From Actinomycetes bacterium (GTDB lineage: Bacteria; Actinomycetota; Acidimicrobiia; IMCC26256; PALSA-610): DNA of 64,000 nt. Each line of letters opens with the position of its first letter. Within the stretch, counting starts at the first letter, position 1. The notes under the pieces were generated by a model. The model was not told the origin of the DNA and made no database searches. It saw nothing but the letters and a program-made list of their open reading frames with translations. Both the position numbers and the translations under genes were made by a program. Below are positions 1-8,113 of this stretch, piece by piece. The stretch spans positions 170,985-234,984 of the forward strand of contig JANYBW010000042.1 of the NCBI GenBank assembly GCA_025360585.1. Direction: 5' to 3'.

Positions 1-26
1 ATCAGGCCGGCCGCGACAAATCGGTG

Positions 27-785
27 TTAGTTCACCGCGTGGTAACCACCGTCGACGTGAATTACCTCTCCAGTGGTTGCCGGAAACAGATCGCTGAAGA
101 GTGCGACACAGGCGCGCGCGACGGGGTCGGCGTCGCGAACGTCCCAGCCGAGAGGAGCGCGCTCAGCCCAGCTGTCTTCGAATTGTTCGAAGCCAGGGAT
201 GGATTTTGCCGCGATCGTGCGGATTGGTCCCGCGGCCACGAGATTGACGCGAATCCCCGATGGGCCAAGGTCACGGGCGAGATACCTCGACGTCGACTCA
301 AAGGCGGCTTTTGCCACGCCCATCCAGTCGTAGACGGGCCAAGCTACGCGCGAATTGTCGAAATCGAGACCTACAATCGAACCGCCGTTGGTCATGAGCG
401 GGCGACACGCGATCGCCAACGACTTCAACGAGAATGCGCTGATATGCATGGCCACCGAAACGTCCTCCCACGGTGCAGTGAGAAACCCCCCACCGAGGCA
501 GGATTCTGGCGCGTAACCGATCGCGTGCAAGGCACCGTCGAGTTGACCGCCAACCCGATCCGCCAGTGCTAACACGTCGGCCGCGTTCGTCGCGTCGAGC
601 TCAACGATCTGCACGTCTGGGTGGGGGAGTCGGCGCGCGGCGCGTTGGGTGAGGCTCATTGCTCGCCCGAACGAAGTCAGCACGATTTCGGCGCCAGCCT
701 CTTGGGCGCGCTGTGCGACGGAATAGGCGATCGACGCGTCGTTCAGGATTCCAGTAATGAGCAGGCGTTTTCCTTCGAGCAGCAT
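27..785 (-). CDS. fabI: Enoyl-[acyl-carrier-protein] reductase (NADH), FabI/InhA type
   Basis: Catalyses the last reductive step of each fatty acid elongation cycle (trans-2-enoyl-ACP to acyl-ACP) in the cytoplasm. The 252-residue protein has the FabI variant of the Rossmann dinucleotide loop (TGILNDASIAY, residues 11-21) and the Tyr152-x6-Lys159 pair in a YDWMGVAKAAF context, very like mycobacterial InhA. The C-terminal GEVIHVDGGYH is typical of the family. It is the last gene of the minus-strand fatty acid synthesis operon, 33 bases after accD. The ATG start keeps the usual family length. The stop is close to the window edge, so any further downstream gene is not visible. Confidence 0.95.
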   Translation of the reverse strand: MLLEGKRLLITGILNDASIAYSVAQRAQEAGAEIVLTSFGRAMSLTQRAARRLPHPDVQIVELDATNAADVLALADRVGGQLDGALHAIGYAPESCLGGGFLTAPWEDVSVAMHISAFSLKSLAIACRPLMTNGGSIVGLDFDNSRVAWPVYDWMGVAKAAFESTSRYLARDLGPSGIRVNLVAAGPIRTIAAKSIPGFEQFEDSWAERAPLGWDVRDADPVARACVALFSDLFPATTGEVIHVDGGYHAVN

Positions 786-818
786 GAGTTCTCCGAAACG
801 GTAGGAAGCAAGGTTGGG

Positions 819-2162
819 TCAGAGTGGCGTATTGCTATGGCGGCGATTGATGGTCGTCGCTCGTTTCATTGACAAGGTGGCGAGGCCGTCGCAAATTCGC
901 GCCCGAGTGTCGCGGGGATCGATCACATCGTCAACCAATCCGCGTCCGGCGGCTTCCCACGGGTTGAGAAAACGCGTTTCGTATTCTTGGGCCGTGAGCC
1001 CTTTGCTGCCGAGAATTTGCACGGCGCCGTTGGTACCCATTACTGCAATCTCCGCGTTCGGCCACGCCAAATAAAGATCGTTGCCAATGCCTCGGGAATC
1101 CATCACGATGTACGCGCCGCCAAATGCCTTGCGTAATACGACAGCGATACGAGGCACAGTCGCTTCACAATACGCGTGGACGAGTTCCGCACCGTGGCGG
1201 ATCATCCCTCGCCATTCAAGATCGCGGCCCGGTTCGAAGCCCGGAGTATCGACGAGGGTGATGATCGGGAGGTTGAACGCGTCGCACCACACCACAAAGC
1301 GTGCAGCTTTGCGTGAAGCTTCGATATCAAGGGTTCCCGCTCGCCACGCGGGTTGATTCGCGACAATCCCGACGCTGCGACCGTCGATCCGGGCGAAACC
1401 GGTAACCACGTTGGGTGCGTAGCCGGCTCGGACTTCGCAGAACGTTGCAGCGTCACAGACATCTTCGATGACCTCGCGTACGTCGTAGGCCGCGGTTTTG
1501 GCAAAGGGCACGCAAGCGGCTGAAATCTCGCAGGGTCGACGGGGCTCGTCGTTGAGGTAAACGCGCGGCGGATCGACCAACGAGTGCGCAGGGAGGTAAC
1601 TCAAAAGTTGCGTCACCGCGAGGTTGACCGCGGCAACGTCTTGGACCACTAGCGCGGCAACGCCTGTGGCCACGTCGTGTACCGCCGAGCCGCCAAGGGA
1701 GTGACGGCTCACCGTCACTCCCGTAACTTGTTCAACTTCTCCAGGACCGCTGACGTACGCGAATGCTTGTGGAGTCATGATGACCGCGTCGACCAAACCG
1801 AGCAGCAAAGACGGCCCGGATACGCACGCCCCGACGACGGCGCAGATCGTCGGTACCACTCCCGATGCGTCGCACAGTGCTTTCGCAATACAACCCCAAC
1901 CATGAAGCGCGCTCACACCCTCGTGCACATCGGCGCCGCCCGAATCGAGTTCGATCACGATTGGCATGCGCAGTCGCACCGCGAAACCTATGGAGTGCAC
2001 GACGGTGGTCGCCCCCGCAAGACCAATCGCACCATGATGTTTGCCGCCGGCGATCGTGACCCACATCGCGCGACCCGATGCCAGATCGCGTACTCCTGCC
2101 GCCACGGTTTCGTCGGCGAAGTGCGCAATCGTCGGCAGCGCTGGTTGCACCAGTTCGATCAC
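819..2162 (-). CDS. accD: Acyl-CoA carboxylase carboxyltransferase subunit (AccD6-like)
   Basis: Transfers carboxyl from carboxybiotin to acetyl-CoA to make malonyl-CoA for fatty acid synthesis. The 447-residue chain carries both crotonase-fold halves in one polypeptide. The N-terminal half holds the LDSGGADVHEG segment and the C-terminal half holds NQPAWRAGTLDIEASRKAAR and TLVDTPGFEPG, both characteristic of actinobacterial AccD/propionyl-CoA carboxylase beta chains. The position after a ketosynthase gene parallels kasA-kasB-accD6 of mycobacteria. The GTG start overlaps the fabF stop as GTGA, which implies translational coupling. No biotin carboxylase or true biotin carrier gene is in the window. 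Main substrate acetyl-CoA rather than propionyl-CoA is inferred from the cluster. Confidence 0.88.
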   Translation of the reverse strand: MIELVQPALPTIAHFADETVAAGVRDLASGRAMWVTIAGGKHHGAIGLAGATTVVHSIGFAVRLRMPIVIELDSGGADVHEGVSALHGWGCIAKALCDASGVVPTICAVVGACVSGPSLLLGLVDAVIMTPQAFAYVSGPGEVEQVTGVTVSRHSLGGSAVHDVATGVAALVVQDVAAVNLAVTQLLSYLPAHSLVDPPRVYLNDEPRRPCEISAACVPFAKTAAYDVREVIEDVCDAATFCEVRAGYAPNVVTGFARIDGRSVGIVANQPAWRAGTLDIEASRKAARFVVWCDAFNLPIITLVDTPGFEPGRDLEWRGMIRHGAELVHAYCEATVPRIAVVLRKAFGGAYIVMDSRGIGNDLYLAWPNAEIAVMGTNGAVQILGSKGLTAQEYETRFLNPWEAAGRGLVDDVIDPRDTRARICDGLATLSMKRATTINRRHSNTPL

Positions 2163-3409
2163 TCGCCCGGCGGCGCAAAGATCAGCGACGCATTGTGCCC
2201 GCCGAACCCGAAGGAATTCGATAACGCGGGCGCCAATGCAATCGCGCGTGCATCACCGTGTACAACGTCGAGTGCGATTGCGGGATCGAGCATTTCGAGG
2301 TTCGCCGTCGGCGGCACGAGTTGCTTCGTCATCGCGAGGATCGCAGCGACGGCTTCAACCGCGCCCGCAGCGCCAATCATGTGGCCGGTGATGCCCTTGG
2401 TCGAAGTCACCGGTACCGCGCCGGCTCCGAACACTTTCGTGACGGCTTCGGACTCTGCCGCGTCGTTCAATGGCGTTGAGGTTCCGTGCGCGTTGATATG
2501 GGCAATCGCATGAGGTTCAAGTTGCGCATCGCGCAATGCCAGCTCCATACATGCAGCTGCCCCAACCCCGCCCGGTGACGGCGCGGTGATGTGGTGCGCA
2601 TCGGAGTTGCGCCCGTAGCCGACCAACTCGCCGTAGATCCGAGCGCCCCGGGCCACAGCATGGTCCCACGCTTCCAACACGAGTGCGCCAGCACCTTCGC
2701 CCATCACAAATCCATCGCGCGCAACGTCGAACGGACGCGAAGCATGTTGCGGATCATCGCCCCGGCCCGACAACGCGGTCATGCGCGCAAAAGCACTGAT
2801 CGCAACGGGCGTCATGCACGATTCGGCCCCCATGCCGATGGCGACGTCGGCTTCGCCGTAACGAATCAAGTTCGCGGCGTCGCCGATTGCATTCGTGCCT
2901 GCGGCGCAGGCGGTCGCGACGGCAATGTTTGGGCCCGTCCAGCCGAATTGCAATGACACCAATGCAGGAGTTGCGTTGGCCATCATCATGGGTACCAACA
3001 GCGGGCTTACCCGATTGGCACCCTTGGTGATCAACACGCCGATTTGTTCTTCTAGCGTGATGAGCCCTCCGATTCCTACACCCGCAATGACCGCGCAACG
3101 AGCTGGATCCGCGCCAACATCGCCCGCGTCGGCAAGCGCATCGGCCGCGGCCGCGAAACCGAGAATCGCGACGCGATCGAGCCGACGCGCTTCTTTGGCT
3201 GAAACGTACTTTTCGGTTTCGAATTCAGGTACTTCGCAACCAATTTGTACAGCCAGCTGCGATGGGTCATACCGCTTGATTCGCGCCGCGCACGACACCC
3301 CGGAGTTCAAACGACTCCAAAACGCGTCCAACGACGTACCGGCCGGCGCCTTGACTCCGAGGCCAGTAATCGCGACGCGACGCCGCCCGCGCGAATCCGT
3401 TGCAGCCAT
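2159..3409 (-). CDS. fabF: Beta-ketoacyl-ACP synthase II
   Basis: Condenses malonyl-ACP with a growing acyl-ACP during chain elongation. The 416-residue thiolase-fold protein has the catalytic Cys168 (ATACAAGTNA) and the two active-site histidines His308 (NAHGTSTPLND) and His343 (KGITGHMIGAAGA) of KAS I/II enzymes. The Cys-His-His triad separates it from fabH in the same operon, which has Cys-His-Asn. It lies 5 bases after acpP and overlaps accD by 4 bases. Length and motifs are complete. Confidence 0.95.
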   Translation of the reverse strand: MAATDSRGRRRVAITGLGVKAPAGTSLDAFWSRLNSGVSCAARIKRYDPSQLAVQIGCEVPEFETEKYVSAKEARRLDRVAILGFAAAADALADAGDVGADPARCAVIAGVGIGGLITLEEQIGVLITKGANRVSPLLVPMMMANATPALVSLQFGWTGPNIAVATACAAGTNAIGDAANLIRYGEADVAIGMGAESCMTPVAISAFARMTALSGRGDDPQHASRPFDVARDGFVMGEGAGALVLEAWDHAVARGARIYGELVGYGRNSDAHHITAPSPGGVGAAACMELALRDAQLEPHAIAHINAHGTSTPLNDAAESEAVTKVFGAGAVPVTSTKGITGHMIGAAGAVEAVAAILAMTKQLVPPTANLEMLDPAIALDVVHGDARAIALAPALSNSFGFGGHNASLIFAPPGE

Positions 3410-3414
3410 CGCGG

Positions 3415-3660
3415 TTAGACAAGCTTGCCGAGGACAAGATCGACGGCGTGGCCAACGGTCGTGACGCCTTCGAGATCTTCTTCGGGTACCTGGATATCGA
3501 AGCGTTCTTCGAGCCCCATAACGAGCTCAACTAAATCGAGACTGTCGGCGTCGAGGTCTTCTTTGAAGCGCGCCGTCTCGGTGACTTGGTCGGCCTCGAC
3601 CGAAAGGACTTCGGTCGCGACTTCGCGAACGGCGTCGAGTGCAGTGGAACGATCCATCAT
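3415..3660 (-). CDS. acpP: Acyl carrier protein
   Basis: Small acidic carrier (81 residues) that holds growing acyl chains on a phosphopantetheine arm. The attachment site is Ser40 in DADSLDLVEL, followed by the usual acidic helix (LEERFDIQVPEEDLE). The gene starts with two ATG codons in tandem (positions 3660 and 3657), either of which could be used. It sits between fabG and fabF, as in many bacterial fab operons. Confidence 0.95.
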   Translation of the reverse strand: MMDRSTALDAVREVATEVLSVEADQVTETARFKEDLDADSLDLVELVMGLEERFDIQVPEEDLEGVTTVGHAVDLVLGKLV

Positions 3661-3727
3661 TTTCCTTGGGGTCGGGAAGTAGCGAGTATCTGGTTGTGCT
3701 CGGTATTTCTAGTGGATAGCGCGAACA

Positions 3728-4507
3728 TCAGTGTCCCATTCCTAGGCCACCATCAACGGGAATCACCGCGCCAGTGATGTAGCTCGAAAGTGGGGAACAC
3801 AAAAACGCAATGACATCAGCCACTTCTTGGGTATAGCCGAAGCGACCGAGCGGAACTTGGCGTTCAATATTGGCAATCCAATCGCTCGGCATATCGGCAG
3901 TCATCGCGGTGGATATTGGGCCGGGGGCCACCACGTTCGCGGTAACGCCGCGGCTGCCCAGCTCTCGAGCCACACTCCTGGTCAGCCCGATGAGGCCGGC
4001 TTTGCTGGCCGCGTAGTTCGCTTGCCCGGCGCTGCCGAGCAAGCCACTCGCAGAAGCAACGTTCACGATTCTTCCGTATCGTGCCTTCATCATGGCTGGG
4101 GTACAACGCCGTACGAGATGAAATGCGCCGCTGAGATTCGTCTGCATCACGTCGTTCCAGTTGTCGTCACTCATGCGCATCGTGAGACCATCGCGCGTGA
4201 TACCTGCGTTATTCACCAAGACCGTGATAGGACCCAAGCTCGTTTCGATTTCTTTGCAAGCCTGATCGACTGCCTCACTTGATCGCACATCGATTGCGAA
4301 GGCCGCCGCGACATTGCCTTCGTCTGCAATCGTTTGCACGACCGCTTGAGCTCCGACATCGTCTCCGCCGTAACCGACCGCGACGTGTAAGCCTGATCGC
4401 GCGAGCGCAATCGCGGTCGTGGCGCCGATGCCCTTTGAAGCCCCGGTCACGACCGCAACCCGCGTGGGCTTCGGGGCCACGACGGCGGGGGTCGAGGCAT
4501 CGGTCAT
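3728..4507 (-). CDS. fabG: 3-oxoacyl-ACP reductase
   Basis: NADPH-dependent short-chain dehydrogenase that reduces 3-ketoacyl-ACP. Of 259 residues, the cofactor loop TGASKGIG lies at 21-28, NNAG at 99-102, and the catalytic Tyr165-x3-Lys169 in YAASKAG. The start at 4507 is chosen because its ATG overlaps the fabH stop as ATGA and gives the standard length; a longer in-frame reading back to 4618 would only translate the repeat tail of fabH in another frame. It is followed by acpP after 67 bases, the largest gap in the operon. Confidence 0.93.
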   Translation of the reverse strand: MTDASTPAVVAPKPTRVAVVTGASKGIGATTAIALARSGLHVAVGYGGDDVGAQAVVQTIADEGNVAAAFAIDVRSSEAVDQACKEIETSLGPITVLVNNAGITRDGLTMRMSDDNWNDVMQTNLSGAFHLVRRCTPAMMKARYGRIVNVASASGLLGSAGQANYAASKAGLIGLTRSVARELGSRGVTANVVAPGPISTAMTADMPSDWIANIERQVPLGRFGYTQEVADVIAFLCSPLSSYITGAVIPVDGGLGMGH

Positions 4508-5583
4508 GTTGAATTCTCTTGGGTTGAATGCTCTTGGGTTGAATGCTCTTGGGTCGAAATCCCGTGCGATGTACCCCAACGCAGCAACATGCTGGCCCAG
4601 GTCATACCCGCGCCACACCCACTGATCAAAACGAGATCACCGTCGGAGATGCGGCCGTCGTCGGCGGCTTCGAAGAGCGCCAATGGAATCGAAGCTGATG
4701 AAGTATTGCCATAGCGTTCGAGATTCACGACCGTTCGTTCAGCTGGGATTCCTAACCGTTTGGTGGCGCTTTCGATGATGCGCAGGTTGGCTTGATGCGG
4801 AACAAACCATGCGACGTCGTCGGCAGATACTGCGGCGGATTGCAGCGTCGCAGTCGCGGAATCAACGATGGCGCGAACCGCACGTTTGAATACCTCTTGG
4901 CCGTGCATGTGAATGTAATGGTCACCGTTGGCTACGGACTCTGCGCTCGTGGGCACGCGAGAACCGCCCGCGGTGACGCCGAGAAAACTCGTTGCGGTGC
5001 CGTCGCATCCAAGATCCCATGCGAGTACACCGCGCCCGGCGTCATGATCCACTTCGGTCGCGGGACTCACGACAGCAGCACCCGCGCCATCGCCGAACAA
5101 GATCAATGTCGACCGGTCGGAGGGGTTCACGATGTGGCTCAGCGTTTCGGCACCGATGACCAATATGTTCTGATGGCCTGCGCTCAACATCGATTGGGCC
5201 AGCACGAGCGCGTACACGAAGCCAGAACACGCTGCGTTGAGATCGAAACTGCCACAACGCAACCCCAATGTCTCGCCAACGAAGGATCCGGTGTGTGGAA
5301 TGGTTTGTTCGGGAGTGCACGTCGCGATGATCAGTAAATCGATATCGGCGGGTTCGAGCCCCGCTCGTTTGATCGCGTCATGCCCCGCTGCAGATGCAAG
5401 GGACGCGGTGGTTTCGCCATCCATCGCGTAGCGCCGTTCGCGAATACCTGTGCGCTCGACGATCCAGGCGTCGCGCGTTTCCAGTCGTTGTTCAAGATCG
5501 GCATTGGTGAGCCGCCCACTCGGTAGGGCAATACCCCAACCGCGAATTGTGAGGGCCGGAAGGGCCGGGTTCGCCGTGGTCAT
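4504..5583 (-). CDS. fabH: Beta-ketoacyl-ACP synthase III
   Basis: Starts fatty acid synthesis by condensing an acyl-CoA primer with malonyl-ACP. The 359-residue protein has the Cys119-His263-Asn293 triad (NAACSGF, VPHQANLRI, YGNTSSAS). The start at 5583 forms an ATGA overlap with the stop of the upstream biotinyl-like gene; an upstream in-frame ATG at 5718 would add 45 residues antisense-like in character. The C-terminus after LLRWGTS carries an unusual tail made of three 5-residue units (STQEH, STQEH, STQEN) encoded by a 15-base tandem repeat, absent from typical FabH. It ends in a 4-base overlap with fabG. Confidence 0.93.
   Translation of the reverse strand: MTTANPALPALTIRGWGIALPSGRLTNADLEQRLETRDAWIVERTGIRERRYAMDGETTASLASAAGHDAIKRAGLEPADIDLLIIATCTPEQTIPHTGSFVGETLGLRCGSFDLNAACSGFVYALVLAQSMLSAGHQNILVIGAETLSHIVNPSDRSTLILFGDGAGAAVVSPATEVDHDAGRGVLAWDLGCDGTATSFLGVTAGGSRVPTSAESVANGDHYIHMHGQEVFKRAVRAIVDSATATLQSAAVSADDVAWFVPHQANLRIIESATKRLGIPAERTVVNLERYGNTSSASIPLALFEAADDGRISDGDLVLISGCGAGMTWASMLLRWGTSHGISTQEHSTQEHSTQENST
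4511..4555. repeat. 15-bp tandem repeat, three copies, at the fabH 3' end
   Basis: Three head-to-tail copies (4511-4525, 4526-4540, 4541-4555) of a 15-base unit containing ctcttgggtt. The first copy differs by one base (gaattc instead of gaatgc). The unit length is a multiple of three, so it simply extends the FabH C-terminus. It ends four bases from the fabG start and therefore also lies where the fabG ribosome-binding region must be. Confidence 0.9.
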
Positions 5584-5846
5584 CCGCAAAGCATCCATGC
5601 GATTGGTTGACCGGGCCGTACCCGTTCGCCGTCGCTGGCCAATACGCCCATCAGTTGACCCGAAAATGCACTGAGCACTTCGCGGTCGCGCCCAGTGGAA
5701 CAAATGATCCCAATGCATTGGCCTTCATCGATGAACGCGCCTCGAAATGCGACCGCGGTAAGACGAAAAACTCCGACAGCCGGCGCCACAATCAACCGTT
5801 CTTTCATCGTGGTCGTTTCGCCGAGGTATTGCGCTGCGAGTGTCAC
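5580..5846 (-). CDS. Biotinyl/lipoyl-domain-like protein lacking the acceptor lysine
   Basis: Small protein (88 residues) between fabD and fabH, overlapping both by 4 bases. From residue 15 it follows the biotinyl-domain pattern of an acetyl-CoA carboxylase carrier: IVAPAVGVF, then FIDEGQCIGII, then FSGQLMGVLASDGERVRPGQPI. When aligned by eye with BCCP, the hairpin that normally holds the biotinylated lysine (E-A/S-M-K-M) reads CSTGRD, with Gly at the lysine position. It is also shorter than a BCCP and has no Pro/Ala-rich linker. It cannot be biotinylated in the normal way; a structural or regulatory role in the operon is only inference. Confidence 0.7.
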   Translation of the reverse strand: MTLAAQYLGETTTMKERLIVAPAVGVFRLTAVAFRGAFIDEGQCIGIICSTGRDREVLSAFSGQLMGVLASDGERVRPGQPIAWMLCG

Positions 5847-6808
5847 GTCGATCCTTCGATGTTGGTCTCCGCTGTACGAGCTTGGCTCAACGCGGCAAGG
5901 CAGGTATCGATTGCTTCGGGGCTAGCAATACTGTGAACGGCGATGGGCGCGATTGTGCGTTTCGCAACCCCGGCGATCATCGATCCGTAGCCGATTTCGA
6001 TCAGCGCTTCCGCGCCCAGTTCGTGCACGAGTGCGAGCATCGATTCGCGCCAACGCACAGTTTGGGTCGGGTGCATGATCAGCCGTTCGCGCCACGCGTC
6101 GGAATCCGAATGCGCTACCGCGTCGCCGTTCGATACCACGGGCGCGCTCGGAGTGGTGAAGCTGACCGGTATGAGCGCACGGGCAAGATCGTCGGTAACC
6201 GGAAGCATCAATGGTGTGTGGAACGCGCCTCCTACCGCGAGCGGTAATGCTTTGCGCACTCCGATGCTCTTTGCATACGTGATTGCCGAGTCGAGGCCTT
6301 CGGGCGTTCCCGCGATCACCACTTGTCCGGGCGCGTTGTCGTTTGCAACCCATGCGTCGGTTACGGCGGCACACGCCGACTCGGCTTGTTCAATAGTTGC
6401 CCCGACAAGTGCGGCCATGCGGCCGGGGTTTCGGTCTGCACAATTCTGGGTCGCTGCGGCGCGGGCAATCGCGAACCGCACGCCGTCGTCCGCGCTCAAG
6501 CAACCCGAAGCGATGAGCGCGGTGAGTTGCCCTAATGAATGGCCAGCGAAACCTACGATTTCGTGCTGTGAATGCAGCGCGTCTCGGGCTGCTTCCCACG
6601 CGATGAGTGAGGTTGCCAATACTGCGATTTGCGCTTCGCTGGTTGTGGCGAGGTCTTCGTTGGTCGCGTCAAGGACAAGCGCGGTGAGATCGCGTCCGGT
6701 GGCGGCTTCGGCCGCGGTCAGCGCGGCCCACGCGCCGTGGCCCTTCCAAGCCCGCGCCATCCCTGGTGCTTGGGTGCCTTGTCCTGGGAATGCAATTGCG
6801 ATGCGCAC
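5843..6808 (-). CDS. fabD: Malonyl-CoA:ACP transacylase
   Basis: Loads malonyl groups onto ACP. From the chosen GTG start (VRIAIAFPGQGTQ) the protein has 321 residues with the nucleophile Ser91 in GHSLGQ and the partner His197 in GGAFHTPLM, plus QNCADRNPG of the family. The start at 6808 places the PGQGTQ motif next to the N-terminus as usual, with an AGAAAGG-like ribosome site about 13 bases upstream; the longer in-frame extension to 7024 crosses the promoter region and the fabZ start. First gene of the minus-strand fab operon. Confidence 0.92.
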   Translation of the reverse strand: MRIAIAFPGQGTQAPGMARAWKGHGAWAALTAAEAATGRDLTALVLDATNEDLATTSEAQIAVLATSLIAWEAARDALHSQHEIVGFAGHSLGQLTALIASGCLSADDGVRFAIARAAATQNCADRNPGRMAALVGATIEQAESACAAVTDAWVANDNAPGQVVIAGTPEGLDSAITYAKSIGVRKALPLAVGGAFHTPLMLPVTDDLARALIPVSFTTPSAPVVSNGDAVAHSDSDAWRERLIMHPTQTVRWRESMLALVHELGAEALIEIGYGSMIAGVAKRTIAPIAVHSIASPEAIDTCLAALSQARTAETNIEGST

Positions 6809-7007
6809 AGCGAACGAAAAACCTTTCTGAATCCGACGGTGCTTCGACCGAAACACTCCACTTGGGTTACACCGTATTGGAAAACTCCACCGATACCGAG
6901 TTACCTGCGAGTAGCGCATTGCCGCAAACCCGTTGGGCGCTGGTCGGGTACTGGTTCGCGCACGGTTGAGCGCGGTTGTTGCGATATCGACCACTACCGT
7001 CGTCGTT
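6809..7007. promoter_or_regulatory. Divergent promoter region between fabD and fabZ
   Basis: About 200 bases separate the divergent fabD operon and fabZ starts, so promoters for both should lie here. I see no long palindrome that would mark an obvious operator and do not assign exact boxes. Confidence 0.4.
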
Positions 7008-7424
7008 GTGAATACGAATCCCATCGAACTCTTGGCGCACCGCCCACCGTTTCGTTTCGTCGATGTCGTCGATGAGCTGATCGCTGGTGAGCGCTGCGTT
7101 GCCCGTTGGCAAATTGTGGGCGACGAGCCGTGGCTTGCTGGCCATTTCCCTGGAAACCCGATCGTGCCGGGAGTGCTGCAACTCGAAGCGTTGGCCCAGA
7201 CGGGCGGGATCGCGCTACTCAGCGATGAACGCTATCTGGGCAAGCTGCCGCTCTTCGGAGGTGCCGAAGCGGTGCGATGGCGTCGCGTCGTTCGGCCCGG
7301 CGACGAGATTCTCATGACCGTCGACATGGAACGTTTAAGTGCTCGTGGTGGCTGGGCCATCGCGAAGGCATCCGTCGACGGTCAAGAAACGGTCCGTGCC
7401 CGGCTGATGTTTGTGCTGGCCTAG
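7008..7424 (+). CDS. fabZ: 3-hydroxyacyl-ACP dehydratase
   Basis: Hot-dog-fold dehydratase converting 3-hydroxyacyl-ACP to the trans-2-enoyl form. It has HRPPFRFVD at 11-19 and the catalytic His46/Glu60 block GHFPGNPIVPGVLQLEALAQ. Start chosen at GTG 7008, giving 138 residues, near the family norm; an ATG at 6933 would add a hydrophobic stretch lying in the shared promoter region. No ribosome-binding site is evident, compatible with leaderless translation. It is divergent from the other fab genes, but completes the elongation cycle with them. Confidence 0.9.
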   Translation: MNTNPIELLAHRPPFRFVDVVDELIAGERCVARWQIVGDEPWLAGHFPGNPIVPGVLQLEALAQTGGIALLSDERYLGKLPLFGGAEAVRWRRVVRPGDEILMTVDMERLSARGGWAIAKASVDGQETVRARLMFVLA

Positions 7425-7444
7425 GACTTGGCGCTCAAGGATTG

Positions 7445-7765
7445 TCATCCGGGGATTGCATCGGGATTTCCAGGACCTTCGGGACGCACGTTTGCTTCGT
7501 TGATTTCAGCACCTTCGAGATCGCGCAGCGACTGCATCTGCGAAGTGTTGAATTGCCAATCGGGTGAGGGAGTCTCGGCGACGACGGTCGCTTCGACTCC
7601 ATCGGCCGTCGGCGGAATTTCGGGGTTCAAACCGAGCAACAATCGGAGCTGGGTTTCCATCGGCAATGGTGCTTCGGCTCGGACTCGGCGCGAAGGCGCG
7701 ACGACGATCACGATCAACAGCGTGACTGCCGCGCCCACCACGATTCCAATCACGAAAGCCATCAC
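7445..7765 (-). CDS. Small single-pass membrane protein of unknown function
   Basis: 106 residues, beginning with two ATG codons and a strongly hydrophobic N-terminal helix (residues about 3-23, rich in V, I and A), followed by an Arg-rich stop-transfer (PSRRVRAE) and an acidic, Pro-rich soluble tail. The topology suggests an N-terminal anchor with a cytoplasmic tail. It is convergent with fabZ (21 bases apart). I recognise no domain; the composition and codon use are like neighbouring genes, which supports it being real. Confidence 0.6.
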   Translation of the reverse strand: MMAFVIGIVVGAAVTLLIVIVVAPSRRVRAEAPLPMETQLRLLLGLNPEIPPTADGVEATVVAETPSPDWQFNTSQMQSLRDLEGAEINEANVRPEGPGNPDAIPG

Positions 7766-7848
7766 CGCCGCTTAGATTATCGAAACCTTGGGTAAGGTTC
7801 GTTCGCGCCAGCCAAGAAGTGACAAACTGCTGGAGCAACACAGCACTC

Positions 7849-7929
7849 GCCCGAGTGGTGGAATGGCAGACACGACGGATTCAAAATCCGTTGCCGCGAG
7901 GCGTGTGGGTTCAAGTCCCACCTCGGGTA
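7849..7929 (+). tRNA. tRNA-Leu (anticodon CAA)
   Basis: An 81-base cloverleaf with a 7-bp acceptor stem (gcccgag with ctcgggt, one G-U pair), a D arm, an anticodon stem acgga/tccgt around the loop ttcaaaa (anticodon CAA), a long class II variable arm and a T arm gtggg/cccac with ttcaagt. The 3' CCA is not encoded. It decodes UUG. Confidence 0.95.
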
Positions 7930-8113
7930 CAAAATTTTCCTTTTTGGGTGTACAAACGCGTCAATGCTGAGGCGGTGCGTGCCCAAAACGCCGGTGGGTT
8001 TGTTTGGGGATTGCCGTTCTTGAGTATGTGGTTGCACCTACGCTCCTGCGCAAGCTGGGCGGGGCTCACCGCGGTCGATTGTGATCGTGGGTAGCGACGA
8101 TCAAGGAGTGGGC

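Noticed and set aside
5718..5846. Longer fabH starting at ATG 5718
   Set aside because: It would overlap the biotinyl-like gene by over 130 bases and add a non-conserved basic leader; the ATGA junction at 5583 is more convincing.
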